DNA of 64,000 bases from assembly GCA_030248295.1 (NCBI GenBank), contig JASANH010000916.1, positions 642,303 through 706,302 on the forward strand. The letters run 5' to 3'. This DNA is from Mesodorylaimus sp. YZB2_4. Lineage: Eukaryota; Nematoda; Enoplea; Dorylaimida; Dorylaimidae. Shown here in pieces: positions 15,039-28,045 of the stretch. Under the pieces are notes generated by a model, which was not told the origin of the DNA, did not search any database, and saw only the letters and a list, made by a program, of their open reading frames with translations. Positions within the stretch are counted from its first letter, which is position 1, and each line of letters starts with the position of its first letter. Both the position numbers and the translations under genes were made by a program.

Positions 15039-18000
15039 TCACCTTCCACCAGTATATCTCATTCCTGTCACTTTTTCCGCAATAGCATTGATTTCTTCTG
15101 GCGGCACTTCCGCATGACCTTGTACTTCCATGTGCATGACACCCATACCCGAGGTCAGACGACGCATCACGCCGACGAAATCAGTCATTTTAGCCAACGG
15201 CACTCGCGCGCATATTGTACGTGATTTCTCGTCCAAATTACTCCTCGTTTCCAAAATCCAAAAAAGATCACTACGTCTTCGACAAAAACTAAGCAAATAA
15301 GTCATAGAGCGAGTTGTTATGCGCACAGAGTAACATAAAGTCACTGTTTCTCAGGATTGGCACCAACACTGACATGACTCAAACAAGTTCAAATAAAGTT
15401 TCTTTATATTTTCTTTATGTGAGATAACTTATGAATCCATGCTGCCCCACTGTTAAGTAAGACACCGTGAAAGACTGACGGATTTTAAGAGCGGCATAAC
15501 AAAATCAATGTGCTATACTGACTACTTTTGTGATACTCCTCCCAGTTGTGGGTGGGCGTACCTTCACGCGTACGTGGTTCGAATCACCCCTGCGCGGCCC
15601 CTACCGAAATGGGTGCCAATAACGACAACTCTTTATTGGGCCGACGGGCGGACACCTCCACAAGTATGAGACTAGCCAAGGGGCGAGCACGGAATATAGG
15701 GAGAGGCGGTCAGGAGATACCCAGCCGCTCGTGACGAGATACGTAGACGGCCAGGACGGCCAGAACACCGGGCGACCAGTCCTAGAACTAGTCTAGATTA
15801 GATCCAAGCTCGCTCTCCTTGCTCCATGACAAGAGAGGACGAGCGCAGGAAGTATTCACGTGTTGCATCAGGCAACCCGTGCCGGGTGGTTCAAACAGGT
15901 AGAGACGAACCCTTCATCAAGAGATGCGGGTTACACTTCAACATTTCGATCGCTGGTGATTAACTTCACGGACGCAAGCTATACGCATCCAACATTACAT
16001 GCGGCCATAAAAAATTCTGGCAGCAATAACTTTGAATTTTGGGCCCAAAAGGTCGATCCAGGACCTATAATTTTTTCAGTCACATTTATCAAAGTGCGAT
16101 AAGAGACAGAATAACGAGCTCCTTGCGCCTATTCCAGCACTAGCTTGGGCGCCAGAGGATTCTCTTTTCAGCCCCATCCATAGGGATGCCTATTACAGGG
16201 ACACACTTTTTTCACTCTCACTCAGGTGCTAAAATTTTGTTTTTTTCACGCTATCTACCGAAAAAATCAATGAGGCCTCCAGCAAAGCCATACACCTCAT
16301 GAGCTCTTTAGCAAAGTAACAACTCAGATTATCGACATCTGAGATTGGATGGAAGACGGGTTCATCGAGAGGGGCATACACTTCGAGTGATCGCAACGAC
16401 TACGCCTATTGACATAACGAGGCACTGACTGTCGGAAATTATCCTAACTGGCTGTTATGGTCACACCTCTTTGGCATGATTGAGCTGTACATGTTTAGGA
16501 GTATCAATCGGGGTCTATAAAAGAAGTTAGTACACAAAGATTTTTCGTGATTTTTGTGATTTTCTCAGGCTTCCCAGGCAAAAATTAATGGTGTTGCTTC
16601 TCGACTGCTAAAATTACTGCATAAGTCAACTTAGAGGTTGCAGTTTATTCTGATCTAGTGAATTTTTATGAAACTGTGAGAACATGCGTAATTATTACTG
16701 CCATTTTGTCTAAACGAATTCTGTGAGGTTTTTGACAAAACCTTTCAGAAATGATTTCAGTCAGTCGGTATTATGGCTGGTGCTGTTAAAAAAACATTTC
16801 TTCGCTTTCGCTTTTGACACCCCATCGTGAAGCCCAAGGTCTACAAGTACACGAATACGGCTCTAGGCGTGCATTGCAACACCAGGGTCACACCCTACAG
16901 CGTACACTATCTTACTGTCTGTTCTGCACCTATCCCCCCAAATATGTGAATAAACTTACCTCGGCACGTTTCCCCAACAAATCTGCGCTTATTACTGAAT
17001 AATGAATTTCAGGCACTGTCGTTTCCAGATATACGATCGGTTCCAACAAATGACATCCAGCTTCCTTCAATGCTTTTGTCAGGCAAGCACTTGCGCAGGC
17101 GCCGACCAGTGTTGTTGGGCAACGACGACTAGTGGCCAGCTCCAACAGCACGACCTCCACATCCTAAGTGTATTTAAACAAAACAGTAGCTCCTGGTTGC
17201 TGCTACACACCTCACCGCGTGGTGGATTAAGCTCAGGGTCTACAAATACACGGACATGGTACCAGGCGTGCGCTTGAACACCATGCATGCGCTTGCCATC
17301 TCAGGACAACCACGCGCTACAGCCTTCACTATCTCATTGTCAATGTTACAATGAATTTGAAGTGCTAACATGTGTGTAAACAGCCTTCCTGTCGACAATC
17401 TCCAATGGCTGGAAGACATCGACACCACCCCCCCCGGGGATGTTTCAGCCGCAGGTATAGCCGCAAGACTTGCCTTCCTCCAGTTGGAGGTTTTAGTCCC
17501 AGAGACTTCGGTCTCTCACATCTCCTGACACCTACACGTATGCGGGGGCGCCAGTTAATGTACTACTACTGTAAACTGTCCAACTGGCAGCCTGAACGAG
17601 CATGCATGGTCCCACCTAACTCTACCACGTATGCCACCCACTGGTTAACTGAAACCTTTTGCTGGATGCAGTCCCACAGCGTCTCCCTCTCTTGTACAGA
17701 CTTCCAATACAGCGGTATTTGCGCCTTTATATGATCAAGATATGCGTTCATGAAAATTTGAGCCTTGATTGGGTTCGAACCCGCACCTCAGGTCTGGTAC
17801 GCCAATCTTGAATGAGCATCACAAAGTCTCTTCCAATTCTAAGTTTGACATTCAGGTCCCATAGATATCCTGCATTGGTTTCAGCTCATGTGCATTCATT
17901 GCCAAGCGAAACTTCCCTAAATTTGTACCCCTCTATTGCATGCCTCAGTTATCAATGTAAATTTAGTAACTAGAGCTTCCATTGGGCTCATAAAGACCAC

Positions 18001-21000
18001 AAAATTTTTATCAAAGAACCAATTACGGTGTCTGAGGAATTACAATACACCAGCCCTTCTTCACCCCAGCCATCCGCACATACCTGCACTGGTCTTCCCA
18101 GCAACGGCCCATTAGCGCAGGCGTGTTTGCACGCCTCGAACACTGCATCCAAGTACGACTGGGGCACTGCGCGCAGGTCTGTCTCGCCATCTTGTTGCCT
18201 CAGTTTCAGTCGTTTCAATTGACCATAGCCGAGCAAGGCCGGCTCGACTCTCAATCCCAAAGTGACCTCGTAGGTCTCCTTCTTTGTCTGCTCCTTGATC
18301 ACGACATCCTTCAACGTATGATAGGCTTCGGCAGCGTGAGTAATCGATTCTCTATAATTGATTTGTAACGGCCCCAAAAATACATCTAATTTGTACTCCT
18401 TCAATAATCGATCTTTGATAATTTCGATGTGCAAATGACCCATGCCTTCCATGATCGTCTGCTGATTTTCGGCGTCTTCACGAAATCGCAGACTCGGATC
18501 TTCTCGCGCCAAGGCCTTCAAGGCTTTCTCGAACTGTTCTTGCTGTCCATAACTTGGTGCTTCGATCGAACAGAAAAATACAGGTTCTGGTGGCACAATT
18601 CCAGCCAGGACCAGTCTACCGCCTTGAGTAGCATCGATTTCATCCATGTTCAAACCCTCGATTGACGACTTTGCTGATGAGTTCGTAGACGAGACTGCTT
18701 CAATGAAGAAATACACATGACATTACCGAATAAATCAAGAATTAAAGTGCATCGATTGAAACATTCATTTGCCGAGCCATAAACTGGGAGCGGGAATAAA
18801 CTAGGACTGGAAGCGGATTAGAAGGGTTGTACCCTATGCTTTCCCTGGTTTGCGGAAAGTTCGTCCGCCACATTTCGCCCCCCCCCCCCCCCCCACAATT
18901 CGTCCCCCGCAACTCGTCCCTGCACAGTTTGTCCCGCTGTTTCGTCCCCTCGCATTTCGTCCCCAGACCATTCGTCCCCAGAAAAATTTTTGTATTCATT
19001 GTCAAGGAAATCATAGCATTACCCTTATCATAGCAATACAAATATTGTCCTCAAGAATACGCAACGATATATGAGTGAATATAAGCCAAGATACTCAGAA
19101 CTCGAAACTGTGTGCGATACTTCTAACAAAATCGATCACATTTCTATTATCAAAGCCCTCACAAATCCACATTGTGATGATGATCCACATGGAGCTCTCT
19201 TTCCCTTCCTAGTCTCAGTCCACATCAACATACCACAAAGAGAACAGGTTTCAGACAAGGAAATATGGACAACTTGGCACCAATAAAGATCTGTACCTTG
19301 CCCTATCAACGAAACCGGTCTTCTAGGTGCTCACCAGGAAGAAAAAAGGCTCAACAAAAAAACCTTTCGCGACAGTTATCACCTGACGTCATTCCTAACC
19401 TCTAAACTCCTATTGAACTCTCAATAGTTGATGTGGAGACGAATGGTCTGAGGACGAAATGTGAAAGGACGAAACAGCGGGGGACGAAACTACTCTGGGA
19501 CGAAATGTGGGGGGCGAAATGTGGGGGACGAAATGTGGGGGACGAACTTTCCGTATGCCGCTTTCCCTCGGCCCTGAATCATAGTGCCTGCTTGGTACAG
19601 GCCATACAAACCAGCATGTCAACTAATAGTTACAAATCGATTCGCCCTCGACTGCTTAAGGTCTATCCTTTTTTGAACTTGCCCGACCCCCCCATATTGG
19701 CAAGCCATCGAGCTCAAGGCAGACGAGGCTGCCCAAAGTTCGCGCTGAAGCGGTTCCTATTTATCTACTTTTTTTAAAGCTTTCGAGCTGTTGAGCTGAC
19801 AGTGGTGGCTGGTGAGCACGACTCACAGCGTAACCCTCAGCCAGGCAGGTAGTGGCGGAGTGGGAGAGAGTAATCGATACTCTCCCCTGGCTTGGAGACC
19901 TCAACCTCTCAGGTTGATGTTTCAGCCGTAGGTACAGCCGTACGACTTGCCTACGCCAGTCAGAGTTCTTGGTCGGCCGCACTTTCTCCAGCGCCTGCCT
20001 GGACAGATCGCAACACATACAGAGGTCACACAGAAGACCAAGTGCCTGGGGTTCGAACCTGAGACCTCCCGACGCCTTATCGCTGAGCCACTCGCAGCTG
20101 AAATATATTGTGCGGCTCTGCTTCGAAATATGCCCACTTGACACTCCTAACCGACCCCAACTCAGTCACACTTACATTTCTCACCAGTCGCCTTGTGGTA
20201 CGCTTCAGCCGCCCTTCTCGCTGCCGCCTCCGATTCGACGATGGTGTCACCAGTGATCGTGGATTTCAAGCCAGGCACAACAGCAATATTGCCCGCCATC
20301 ACCGATTCCACTTCCTCCATTTCGTCGCTATGGGCCACATAAACACGTTGCACCACCTCCGTCTCGTCCCTACTCGCATTATACACCCTGATGCCACCCG
20401 ACAATCGTCCGTTATAGACTCGTATAAAAGTCAAAGCGCCGTGATGCGGATCGTGAATAATCTTGAACACTAAGCCGCACAAATCATCTCGACCATAGAA
20501 TGGTAAAAAGGAGTGCTCTCTTTCGTCTGGACTCGGCAGAAAATGACAAATCGAGTCCAACAGAGGTTGAACTCCTTTATTCCTCGCAGATGCACCGCAC
20601 AAGGTCGGAACAATACGACGATTCAATGTCGAACGTCTTAAAGCTTCCATTAAATCAATCGAATTGATTTTCATATACGGATCGCCTGTATCTTGCGCCA
20701 ATATCGACTCGGCCAACTGATCATCATGTTCTGCGATTTTCTCAATCATCGTTCGACGTTTATGCTGAAGGTCGTCGTATTCAGAGGAGGATGGCTAGAA
20801 CAAGTCTTTTGCGAGTGAGCGTCTTTTAAAGTAAAACATTTGGTTATAAGAACTTTTAGAAACATAAAACTTGAGTGTAAGCTTCCTCGCCTTCCTTCAC
20901 AAGCCGACACTCGAGATCTCAATCGAGCATGATCTGAGTTTTAGGGTTTCATGTTCATGTTTTACCACATCACCAAACGCTTTAGCGCACTCGAGGGTGA

Positions 21001-24000
21001 AGGGACACATTTCACACGAAATGATTTACCGGTCTGCGAGTCGAACACTCGCCCGTAACTACGCACCTGGCGTGAGAGGAAGACGCCTAACCCACCAGGC
21101 CACGAGGGGTTTTGTCGCCACAAGACTCGAGACTCGCCACAGCCATTGCGATACCTTTTGACATTGACTATCACAACAGTCAAATCAAGCAATGACCCTA
21201 ACAGAATAACTTGCAAAATAGTAGGTCTATAAAAGTTTTGTGAAATCGCCCAGCACAGCAGTTGGGCCCCATCAAAGCAGAAGTCCCTGATCATGGCTCC
21301 CATCGACTCATACACCAGGGTCCGCAATTCCGAAAGCCCAAAAGAAGTTCGGATGGGACGAGGTTTTAGATATTAACAGTGCGCACAGCTATCACGTAAT
21401 TTTTGGAAAGCACTGTGCCCACATCGCAGTGGCTGACAAGTTGAATTTTAGACACCTTAATTGCTCCTTCCCTGGTCAAATTTAGGGAATTACATACAGT
21501 ATTGCAGAGGTACTCAAAACAGCTGACGATTTCGATAAATAGCGCGGGACTTTTTGTAGAGTCTGCAGGAAATTTTTTCAACTTCGTTTTAGAAGAATTA
21601 TCTTTCCGATATATCGTACATTTGCAACTTTATCTTACTAACAACACCGTGATCAATAAATCAATTCTTGTGTAATCTGTCCCTTCACTCTCGAGTGCCC
21701 TGCTAAGCGTTTTGTGATGTGGCTACGCCGTGTCAAACAGGAACAGGGTGATCAGGGGGCTATATTACACAATCAGTGATCAAGATTCGCCACCACTGGC
21801 TGATGCTTGTTTGTGTGCAAAGCAGCTGTGAGAATCGAATTCTTCAATTCATATGAATTTTGGTCCATATCAACCAACATCGCTGACTGGGTATCCAAGG
21901 TAGTGTAGACCCCTTAAAAATTTTGTAAAGGGGGGACCCTTCTCATTTTTTAGACCCCCCCCCCTGTCCCGCCCGGCAAGGGTGTGCAGGTCTGCGGCCT
22001 GATCGTGAGGTGCACTACGTAATAAACCGATGTATGCGATTATCAGATGACTTCTGACATAGGCAATAGGAAATCAACCGAGACTTGGAAATTTTATGCA
22101 GTCAACAGATCTATGCGATTAAGCGATACTCAATTGAGTGGAGTCAGCTGTATTAGCTTGGCGATGGAGGAGTGCGCACGACTCAGTTTTTGAACTCGCG
22201 GAGAAGAAAGGCCTTTTCGACTGGTAGGCTGACTAGACCACCTCGCCACTTCCTATTGCCGCCCTCTGCTTTGCTGGTCAAACCACAATCAGATTGCCGT
22301 TTTCATTCCTGTTTTCAGTTTCTAAAAACTACACTCAAGTTGCAGTTTTGCATCCCGCTTAACTTTAGGTCTTGAGCCTGACAACCGTCGATGCACCATC
22401 AACACCTAGCATGCTACTGAACTGTTGCAAAAAGTCGGAAAGAGTGCCCAATTCCTATGTTGTGAGGAGCGCAGTGGATGTCAGGCGCAACCGCTCGATC
22501 TTAAAGTTTACTCGACACTACAGGAAAGGTTCAGACAGATGATGGGTGGTAGTGGGAAAAGGGGTGAGTCAGAGGTAGACGGGAAACGTTACAAGACGCA
22601 AAAACCCCATCAATCAGATAAGAAGAGAATCAAAGTCATGCAGCCTCTGCACCTTCGAACAGCCAACCAAGTGCCATCAACGACTTCGAAAAAAATGCCA
22701 CGGGCATGACGGTATGACCAGGGCGCTCCTGCGTGGACGTGATTGCGAGAAGATGCAAAATTGTTTGCGCCTGATCACGCAAATCCTGTGACAGAGCCCG
22801 ATAATGAGGGTTTATCGTGGATCAGAACAGGCTATCTGATGCGATGTAGGCGTCCCACCCAACCACACCAAGGAGGGACGCTGTCCATGCATTCGCATAG
22901 ATTTTTTGGTTTACCAGGAACCATCCTAGCGTCGTCTCGGTACAGATAAGCGCCTTCGAGAAACTGGGTTCAGGAGTCGAATATTTTCCCATGCAGCAAA
23001 AGGTTAATAAATGGCCCCCAAAAAACATCAAAAGAACTAAAAAGAAACAAGACTTAGTTTTACAGAGCGTAATCACGCGACAGCAGGTTGCAGCTGGACA
23101 AACACGATGCTCGTGTCACAACAGCTCTTCGTACTATGCCACAAAGCTCTTATTCGGCTCCTTTCGGCGGTTTTTGAGGCGCTGTTTCAAGAGGTACTCT
23201 TCGGAAAAAGGTACTCCTGATACTAGCACACCAGTCATAGCCTGCCACACCGTTTTGCATACCATCAGTTGCAGAAATCAAGGAACGCTGGTCAGCCACG
23301 ATCGCATGAGTGCACACAAGCCAGCGCTAAGCTGCTCAGCCGGGTCAGCTGGGTACATTTGAAGCATGTTGCAGCGCACTCTGGCCCCCACAGGGTGTCG
23401 AGCACGCATGACGACTCACCTCCACTTTTGTCCTCTTGTACACTTTTCCATCCTCATTATTCGGCCATTCCAGATATTCCATTCGAATCAAATCGGCCAC
23501 ACCACGAAACGTCTTTCCCTTGCCCAATGGCGATTGTAACAGAACTGGATCGATTTTCAGTTTTTCCTTGATAGAATTCAAACATTGATCCACATTTGCA
23601 CCTAAAATTTGGACTAATCTGTGAGTATCAATGGCACCAAACAAAAACTATAAAATCAAAACTATTGCCCACCTGGTTTATCCATTTTATTCAAATACAC
23701 AATCGACGGGATCCGAAAATGACGAGCTTGGCGCCAAACGGTTACAGTCTGTGCTTCCACACCAGCCGATGCATCCAAAATGGTGACAGCACCATCCAAC
23801 ACGCGAAGACATCGTTCAACCTGAAAATATGATATCGATGCACTCGATTTCGTTGCGGTCACCAATCAACGCACCAAACACAGAATGATGTTTTCGAACA
23901 AAGCATTGGCGCATACGAGACAGTCAGGACAAAAAGGTCAGAAAGCCAGCGCACTCACCTCCAATGTGAAATCTACATGACCAGGCGTATCGATCAAATT

Positions 24001-27000
24001 CAATCGATGTTGATTAAAATAGAACGTGATGGCAGCAGATGTGATCGTAATGCCTAAAATAACAAACTAGTCTCACGCATGGCTTCTCACACTTCCGCGC
24101 AAGATATCAAAGGATAGGATTTGATTAGTTCAAGTCATTTGTGACCGCAAAGAAATTAGCATGAAACTTGAATATGTCAAGTCCAGCACCTTGAAGTCTA
24201 AATTTTAGTGGTGATGGCATAAAGCACACGTTGCCCCGATTCTATGCGATAGAAAGGTAGTTCGAAATGTCGGACTTGCACAATGCACAGTGACAGCACA
24301 GCAGCTGGAAATGTACCCGCCAGGGTGATGTTTCGCCCAAACCAGGTCAGAAGAGTTGGACATCTGGACTGGGAAGAATTTGAATATTTCAGTTCAAACA
24401 TAGAATACGAGTACATGTCCGAGAAATCGACACGCCCCAGAAAACTAGCACAGTATTCCGATGTGTCTCAAAATAATGTACAAAAGTTACATCATCTTGA
24501 CGCTTTTTCAGGACCTTGTCGAGCAAATTGAAACGTGCATTGAGCAGAGAATGAAACCGGAAGAAATCGGAAATCAGCGAGCGTTCAATAAGCAGGAATC
24601 GCGGAAGGCAGTGGCTGCTTATCCTGCGGAAGAGCTAAGTAGATAGAATGACAGGCTTTAAGAGGCGAGTGCCTGGAAATCTGTGGAGCTAGCTTCGTTC
24701 CCGCCTGAAGAGGTGTCCACATTTGTACGCCTGGCGGCGGGAAACTTATTGTCAGCCTTTATCCCAGCTGGCAACATCGCTGACTTCGTCTGCAGGAAGG
24801 GTGGTCTGATCTTCTTCCCGCAGGACGGGGGGGGGGGGTCGGAAGGTCGGCGACTTGGCGGCCCATTTTGGTTACTTGTAAAAATTGAATTATTTAAATT
24901 TAAATTTTTCCCGCGAAAATTTAAAGTTGGTTTGGGCCTTCCAAGGAAAAACCTTGGGTCCTTTCTTACTATAAAAAAATGAAATTTTTCTTTGGGGGGG
25001 GGGGGGGGGGCAAAAATAGCAAAGGTACCTGCACAACCTCGCCGGGCGGGACAGGAGGGTCTCCGCCATGAAAAAATTTTCTTCAGCCAAAGAAAGTAAA
25101 GGGGGGGCGTAAAAACCAATAAAGTTACCTGCAGACCCTTGCCGGGCGGGGCGGGTCAGGGGGGTCTAAAACATGAAAAGGGTCCCCCTTTACAAAATTT
25201 TCCCAAAATTTTTTAAGGGGGTTTACGCTACCTTGGATACCCAGTCAGCGATGTTGCCAGCTGGGTCGATAAACAAATGCTTTTAATTAATGGGGCGGAA
25301 GTATTTCAAGCCCAGGTCCCCACCCCAAGGTGCATGGAGTGAGCGTGGACCTTTGGGTAACCACTAATCACGGCTATTGGGGAGGGACGAATAACACGCG
25401 CTCTCTGTCTTCGCACCCCTCCCTGGTCACTCTGTCAGCAACATCAAGTGCCACTGTACTGTAGAAGGTACAGCAGTTCTCGCCGTTCCACAAAAATATA
25501 GTGCTTTACGTTACAAAACGAGGTCTATATATTTCTGGGAGGGTTTTTTCGGCGCACTGTGAGCACGCTTTGATGGATCTCAGTGATTTTTGACTCCAGC
25601 ATGCGAGTTATGGTATCCGAGAACCCTACCACGGGATTTGGCGAAGTTTTGATTGATTCTGGAAATATCAATCAAAAACACTTTCTGAAGTGTACAGTAG
25701 ACCACTGTATTGAAGAATACGGATCGGCACCTTTTACCAGCGAAAAGATAAGCAACTGGATAAAGAAATGGCCCCAAAAGGACAACAGGTTCATGGTGTA
25801 CAACTCTTATGCTGGCGCTGAAGGAAGCGACAAAGTCGAAATTAAAGGAAGTACTGTGCCTGAAATTAGAGTACATCGGTGCAGGTCACGAGCGAGTACA
25901 GTATGGGCAAGATCGGCTGGGTTGGGTGGGGGGGGGGAGGGGGTAGAGATCAGATCAGATCAGATCGCCTAAGCCTGATCTGATTGCGTGTTAGACAGGT
26001 CAGGCCAGGTCAGGTTTGGGCCGAGTCGAGTGAGTGAGTTGTATGACTTTACGTACTGTACTGTACGTTGGCTGGACAATTGGCCTGTGCTTAGTCAGTC
26101 AGGTCAGGTCTTGGTCCAGCCCAACAGGGGGCTTTACCCCTCCAACCCCCTCGCCCATACATGGTCACGAGTAAAGCATATAAACAGAGTCCCACTGACC
26201 TCGTTCCCGTTCTTGTTCCATATAATCAGTAACAGTGCTGCCACTGTCGACATCGCCCATCGCTCTCGTGAATCCACAATAATACAACATTCGTTCAGTG
26301 GTCGTGGTCTTTCCTAGAAAGCAGAAAACACTTCAAATTAGCGTGTAATGCACAATTGACTAGCAATATTTAGGGCCACACAAAGTGTATTTATCGATAG
26401 TTACGATACCAAAAAGACAGTAACTTTTCACATTTTTCGCCAGAGGGTTCTGCTCAACTATCAATACTTGATATACTGTATTCCCTTAAAACGCTCTCTA
26501 GTCAAGTTTGCGGACAAAAATGTGCTAATTCATTTAAAAATAGTAAGCGATATGAGAACTTGTGTAGCTGACAGGGATATATACAATTTTATATTAATTA
26601 CTGTATGTCATACTCGCAATACAGCAAAGTGGAAAAGTGCATATGTGTTGCTACTTCAATTTTTAGAAGTAAAATGCAGGCCTTAGTATATTTTACAGTG
26701 TGCGCACAAATATCGGGACCAGTGAAACATGTCATTTGCTCATGCTGTGCTTCACATTGTACATTACAGTATATTCGCATCAAATATGTTACATATTTAC
26801 TTTATGTAATTTTCGTGCATGTGGAGTTTTTCAAATATGCAATAATCATTAGGTCGAAGGTGTAAAATGCAAGTTGAAACAACAGGAGCTCTTGCGATGG
26901 TTGTATAGCATGTGGTCGATTGATAGGCGCCGAGAATTCTAATTTTTTGTGGACCCGAAACAGGTTTCAGGTGACTGACAAAATGGGATTTGTGACACTG

Positions 27001-27598
27001 ACTGCCAGCATCAGCCAATAATTGCATTTTAGGTTATTTGTCGAACCGGGTCCTGCACATTAGATATTTCAACTGATCCATAATACTAGCAAGAGATCTG
27101 CTACATATCAGTTGTTGAAATATCAAATTCCAGTGGTCAGCATCGTTGCATAGCCACAGTCAGATACAGCATATTAGCCACATACAAGTACCAAATGCTG
27201 CGCACTTTGGGAGCTCATGTTGCAGTATGGCCTCAGATCATACTCGTTGCTGGATATGCATGCAGATTGCCAGAATCCGCGGTTCTAGCCATGGACAGGG
27301 CCCCATTAGCACACCTTACTGTACCTTACCACATGAAATGGCTCCTACCTGCATCGATATGTGCAATGATACCAATATTTCGTATCTTCTTCACGTCCAA
27401 GGTACCCCCTTTCGATTTGTGGCTTTTACTGCTCGACTGCTGCTTCGATGGCTGGCTATGCGTCACTGACGATGAGTGACCAGATTTGGACGAATAGACT
27501 CTTCGCCACGACGACCCCTCCATAATCTGGCCTTTTAAAAATCGTGCCATTTGCCACCAGATAAAGACACGCTTTGATCGATCGAATTTCAGAGACAT
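15039..27598 (-). CDS. Gfm2: Mitochondrial elongation factor G2 (ribosome-releasing factor 2)
   Basis: Translational GTPase of the EF-G2/RRF2mt family, which works with mitochondrial RRF to split post-termination mitoribosomes. Exons in my model: 27598-27349, 26313-26200, 24053-23959, 23820-23673, 23601-23420, 20794-20176, 18697-18084, 17163-16960 and 15227-15039. All phases agree and total 804 codons. Visible GTPase motifs are AHIDAGKT (about 79-86, split by intron 1), DTPGH (143-147) and NKMD (197-200). The C-terminal exon reads [17 protein letters not shown] and continues to the RYTGG-type end typical of EF-G2. The N-terminus is basic and Ser-rich, fitting a mitochondrial presequence; a second Met begins MARFLKGQ. 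Only the 5' border of the last exon is weak (GAG acceptor), and a small exon could be missing there. Introns carry SINEs, a TIR element and a MITE. GFM1 and tetracycline-resistance-type EF-G proteins are the nearest alternatives. Confidence 0.94.
15546..15735 (+). repeat. Possible tRNA-like SINE fragment, family E
   Basis: Contains a B-box-like GGTTCGAAT (near 15571) after gcgtaccttcacgcgtacgt, then a GC-rich body in GFM2 intron 8. No second copy was recognised in the window, so the call is tentative. Confidence 0.3.
17448..17805 (-). mobile_element. tRNA-derived SINE, family B, diverged copy
   Basis: Read on the minus strand, a B-box-like GGTTCGAACCC lies near 17770-17780. A family B tail (plus-strand gtttcagccg, aggta, agccg, gacttgcct) lies at 17448-17480, matching 19918-19950. 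The middle is poorly conserved, so this may be two separate fragments. It lies in GFM2 intron 7. Confidence 0.45.
18838..19566. mobile_element. Non-autonomous TIR element with arrays of TTCGTCCCC boxes
   Basis: Two inverted arms, about 18845-18985 and 19433-19560, each hold 7-9 copies of a 12-15 bp unit (TTCGTCCCC plus CACA, or its complement GGGGACGAAATGTG). The arms share the outer ctttccc and ggaaagttcgtc and the inner agaccattcgtc. The ~450-base centre has no transposase. The left arm also carries a 17-C run. It sits in GFM2 intron 6 between exons 18697-18084 and 20794-20176. Repeated subterminal boxes in inverted arms are typical of transposase-binding sites in DNA transposons; the superfamily is unknown. 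Confidence 0.7.
19800..20102 (-). mobile_element. tRNA-derived SINE, family B, best copy
   Basis: On the minus strand it starts with a tRNA-like head (gctgcgagtggctcagcgat, then GGTTCGAACC as B-box, complement near 20050). A body follows with ggagaaagtgcggccgacca and ggctgaaacatcaacctgag. Related tails are found at about 17448-17480 and 57228-57350, and a shorter echo near 39640. It lies in GFM2 intron 6. Confidence 0.75.
20945..21112 (-). mobile_element. tRNA-derived SINE, family C, diverged copy
   Basis: Minus-strand head with cgtggcctggtgggttaggc and B-box-like GTTCGACTC. The body contains ccctcgagtgcgctaaagcg, matching ccctcgagtgtggtaaggtg of the copy at 14705-14892. It is in GFM2 intron 5, just upstream of exon 20794-20176. 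Confidence 0.7.
21680..21745 (+). repeat. Family C SINE tail fragment
   Basis: ctcgagtgccctgctaagcg and tttgtgatgtgg match the 3' body of the family C copies. No tRNA head is present, so this is a truncated fragment in GFM2 intron 5. Confidence 0.5.
21868..21990 (+). repeat. End fragment of the 24.8-kb MITE, inverted
   Basis: aacatcgctgactgggtatc, then ccaaggtag, then aaggggggacccttctcat and a run of C. This is the reverse complement of about 25125-25260 with small changes. It shows the MITE family has another, truncated member 3 kb away in the same intron. Confidence 0.7.
24762..25264. mobile_element. MITE with 22-bp perfect terminal inverted repeats
   Basis: The left end at about 24762 begins cccagctggcaacatcgctg and its exact complement forms the right end at about 25243-25264. 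The interior is non-coding, with G runs of 12 (about 24827) and 17 (about 24994) and repeated gccgggcggg segments. No transposase. The target duplication could not be decided. It lies in GFM2 intron 2. Confidence 0.7.
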
Positions 27599-27716
27599 GA
27601 TCGATGAGCGTTATCTCCTGGAATAGAATAAAGTGCTCACAGAACTGCCATGATCGTGACACTCAGTTATATGAAGACAAAAAGTCACGTAATAATCATT
27701 TCCAACAGTGGTAGCT

Positions 27717-28045
27717 GATAAGCGCTTACTTATCACTGTGATGACTGATAAGCCCAATCCTAAGCGCCAGCGCCAGACAGAAGTATCTCCCATGTGATCG
27801 CTTATCAGTTATATGCAGAAAAGGATGACAATGCAATAACTGACAGGTGATCACTTATCAGTTATCGATTCTTAAAACTAATAAGTTGAGAAGTGATCAC
27901 TAATGATCTCATCACATCATTTGTAAAAACTGATTTATGCAGCTATACGAGACTGCGCAACTTATCAACCACAACAGCCTATATATGTTGACTACGAATT
28001 CAGGCACACTAATTGATTAAACCAGACCTCAGAAGGTCACTTATC
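27717..28045. promoter_or_regulatory. Cluster of seven GATAAG motifs upstream of GFM2
   Basis: GATAAG or its complement CTTATC occurs at 27717, 27729, 27747, 27801, 27854, 27961 and 28040. Two of these are part of a near-identical longer repeat (gtgatcgcttatcagttat and gtgatcacttatcagttat). The cluster sits 120-450 bases 5' of the GFM2 start and 3' of BIN3. It may be a GATA-factor-bound control region, or simply a degenerate tandem repeat. Confidence 0.5.

Noticed and set aside
24658-25119. 153-codon minus-strand frame
   Set aside because: Lies inside the MITE and is made of Pro/Lys from poly-C and poly-A tracts.
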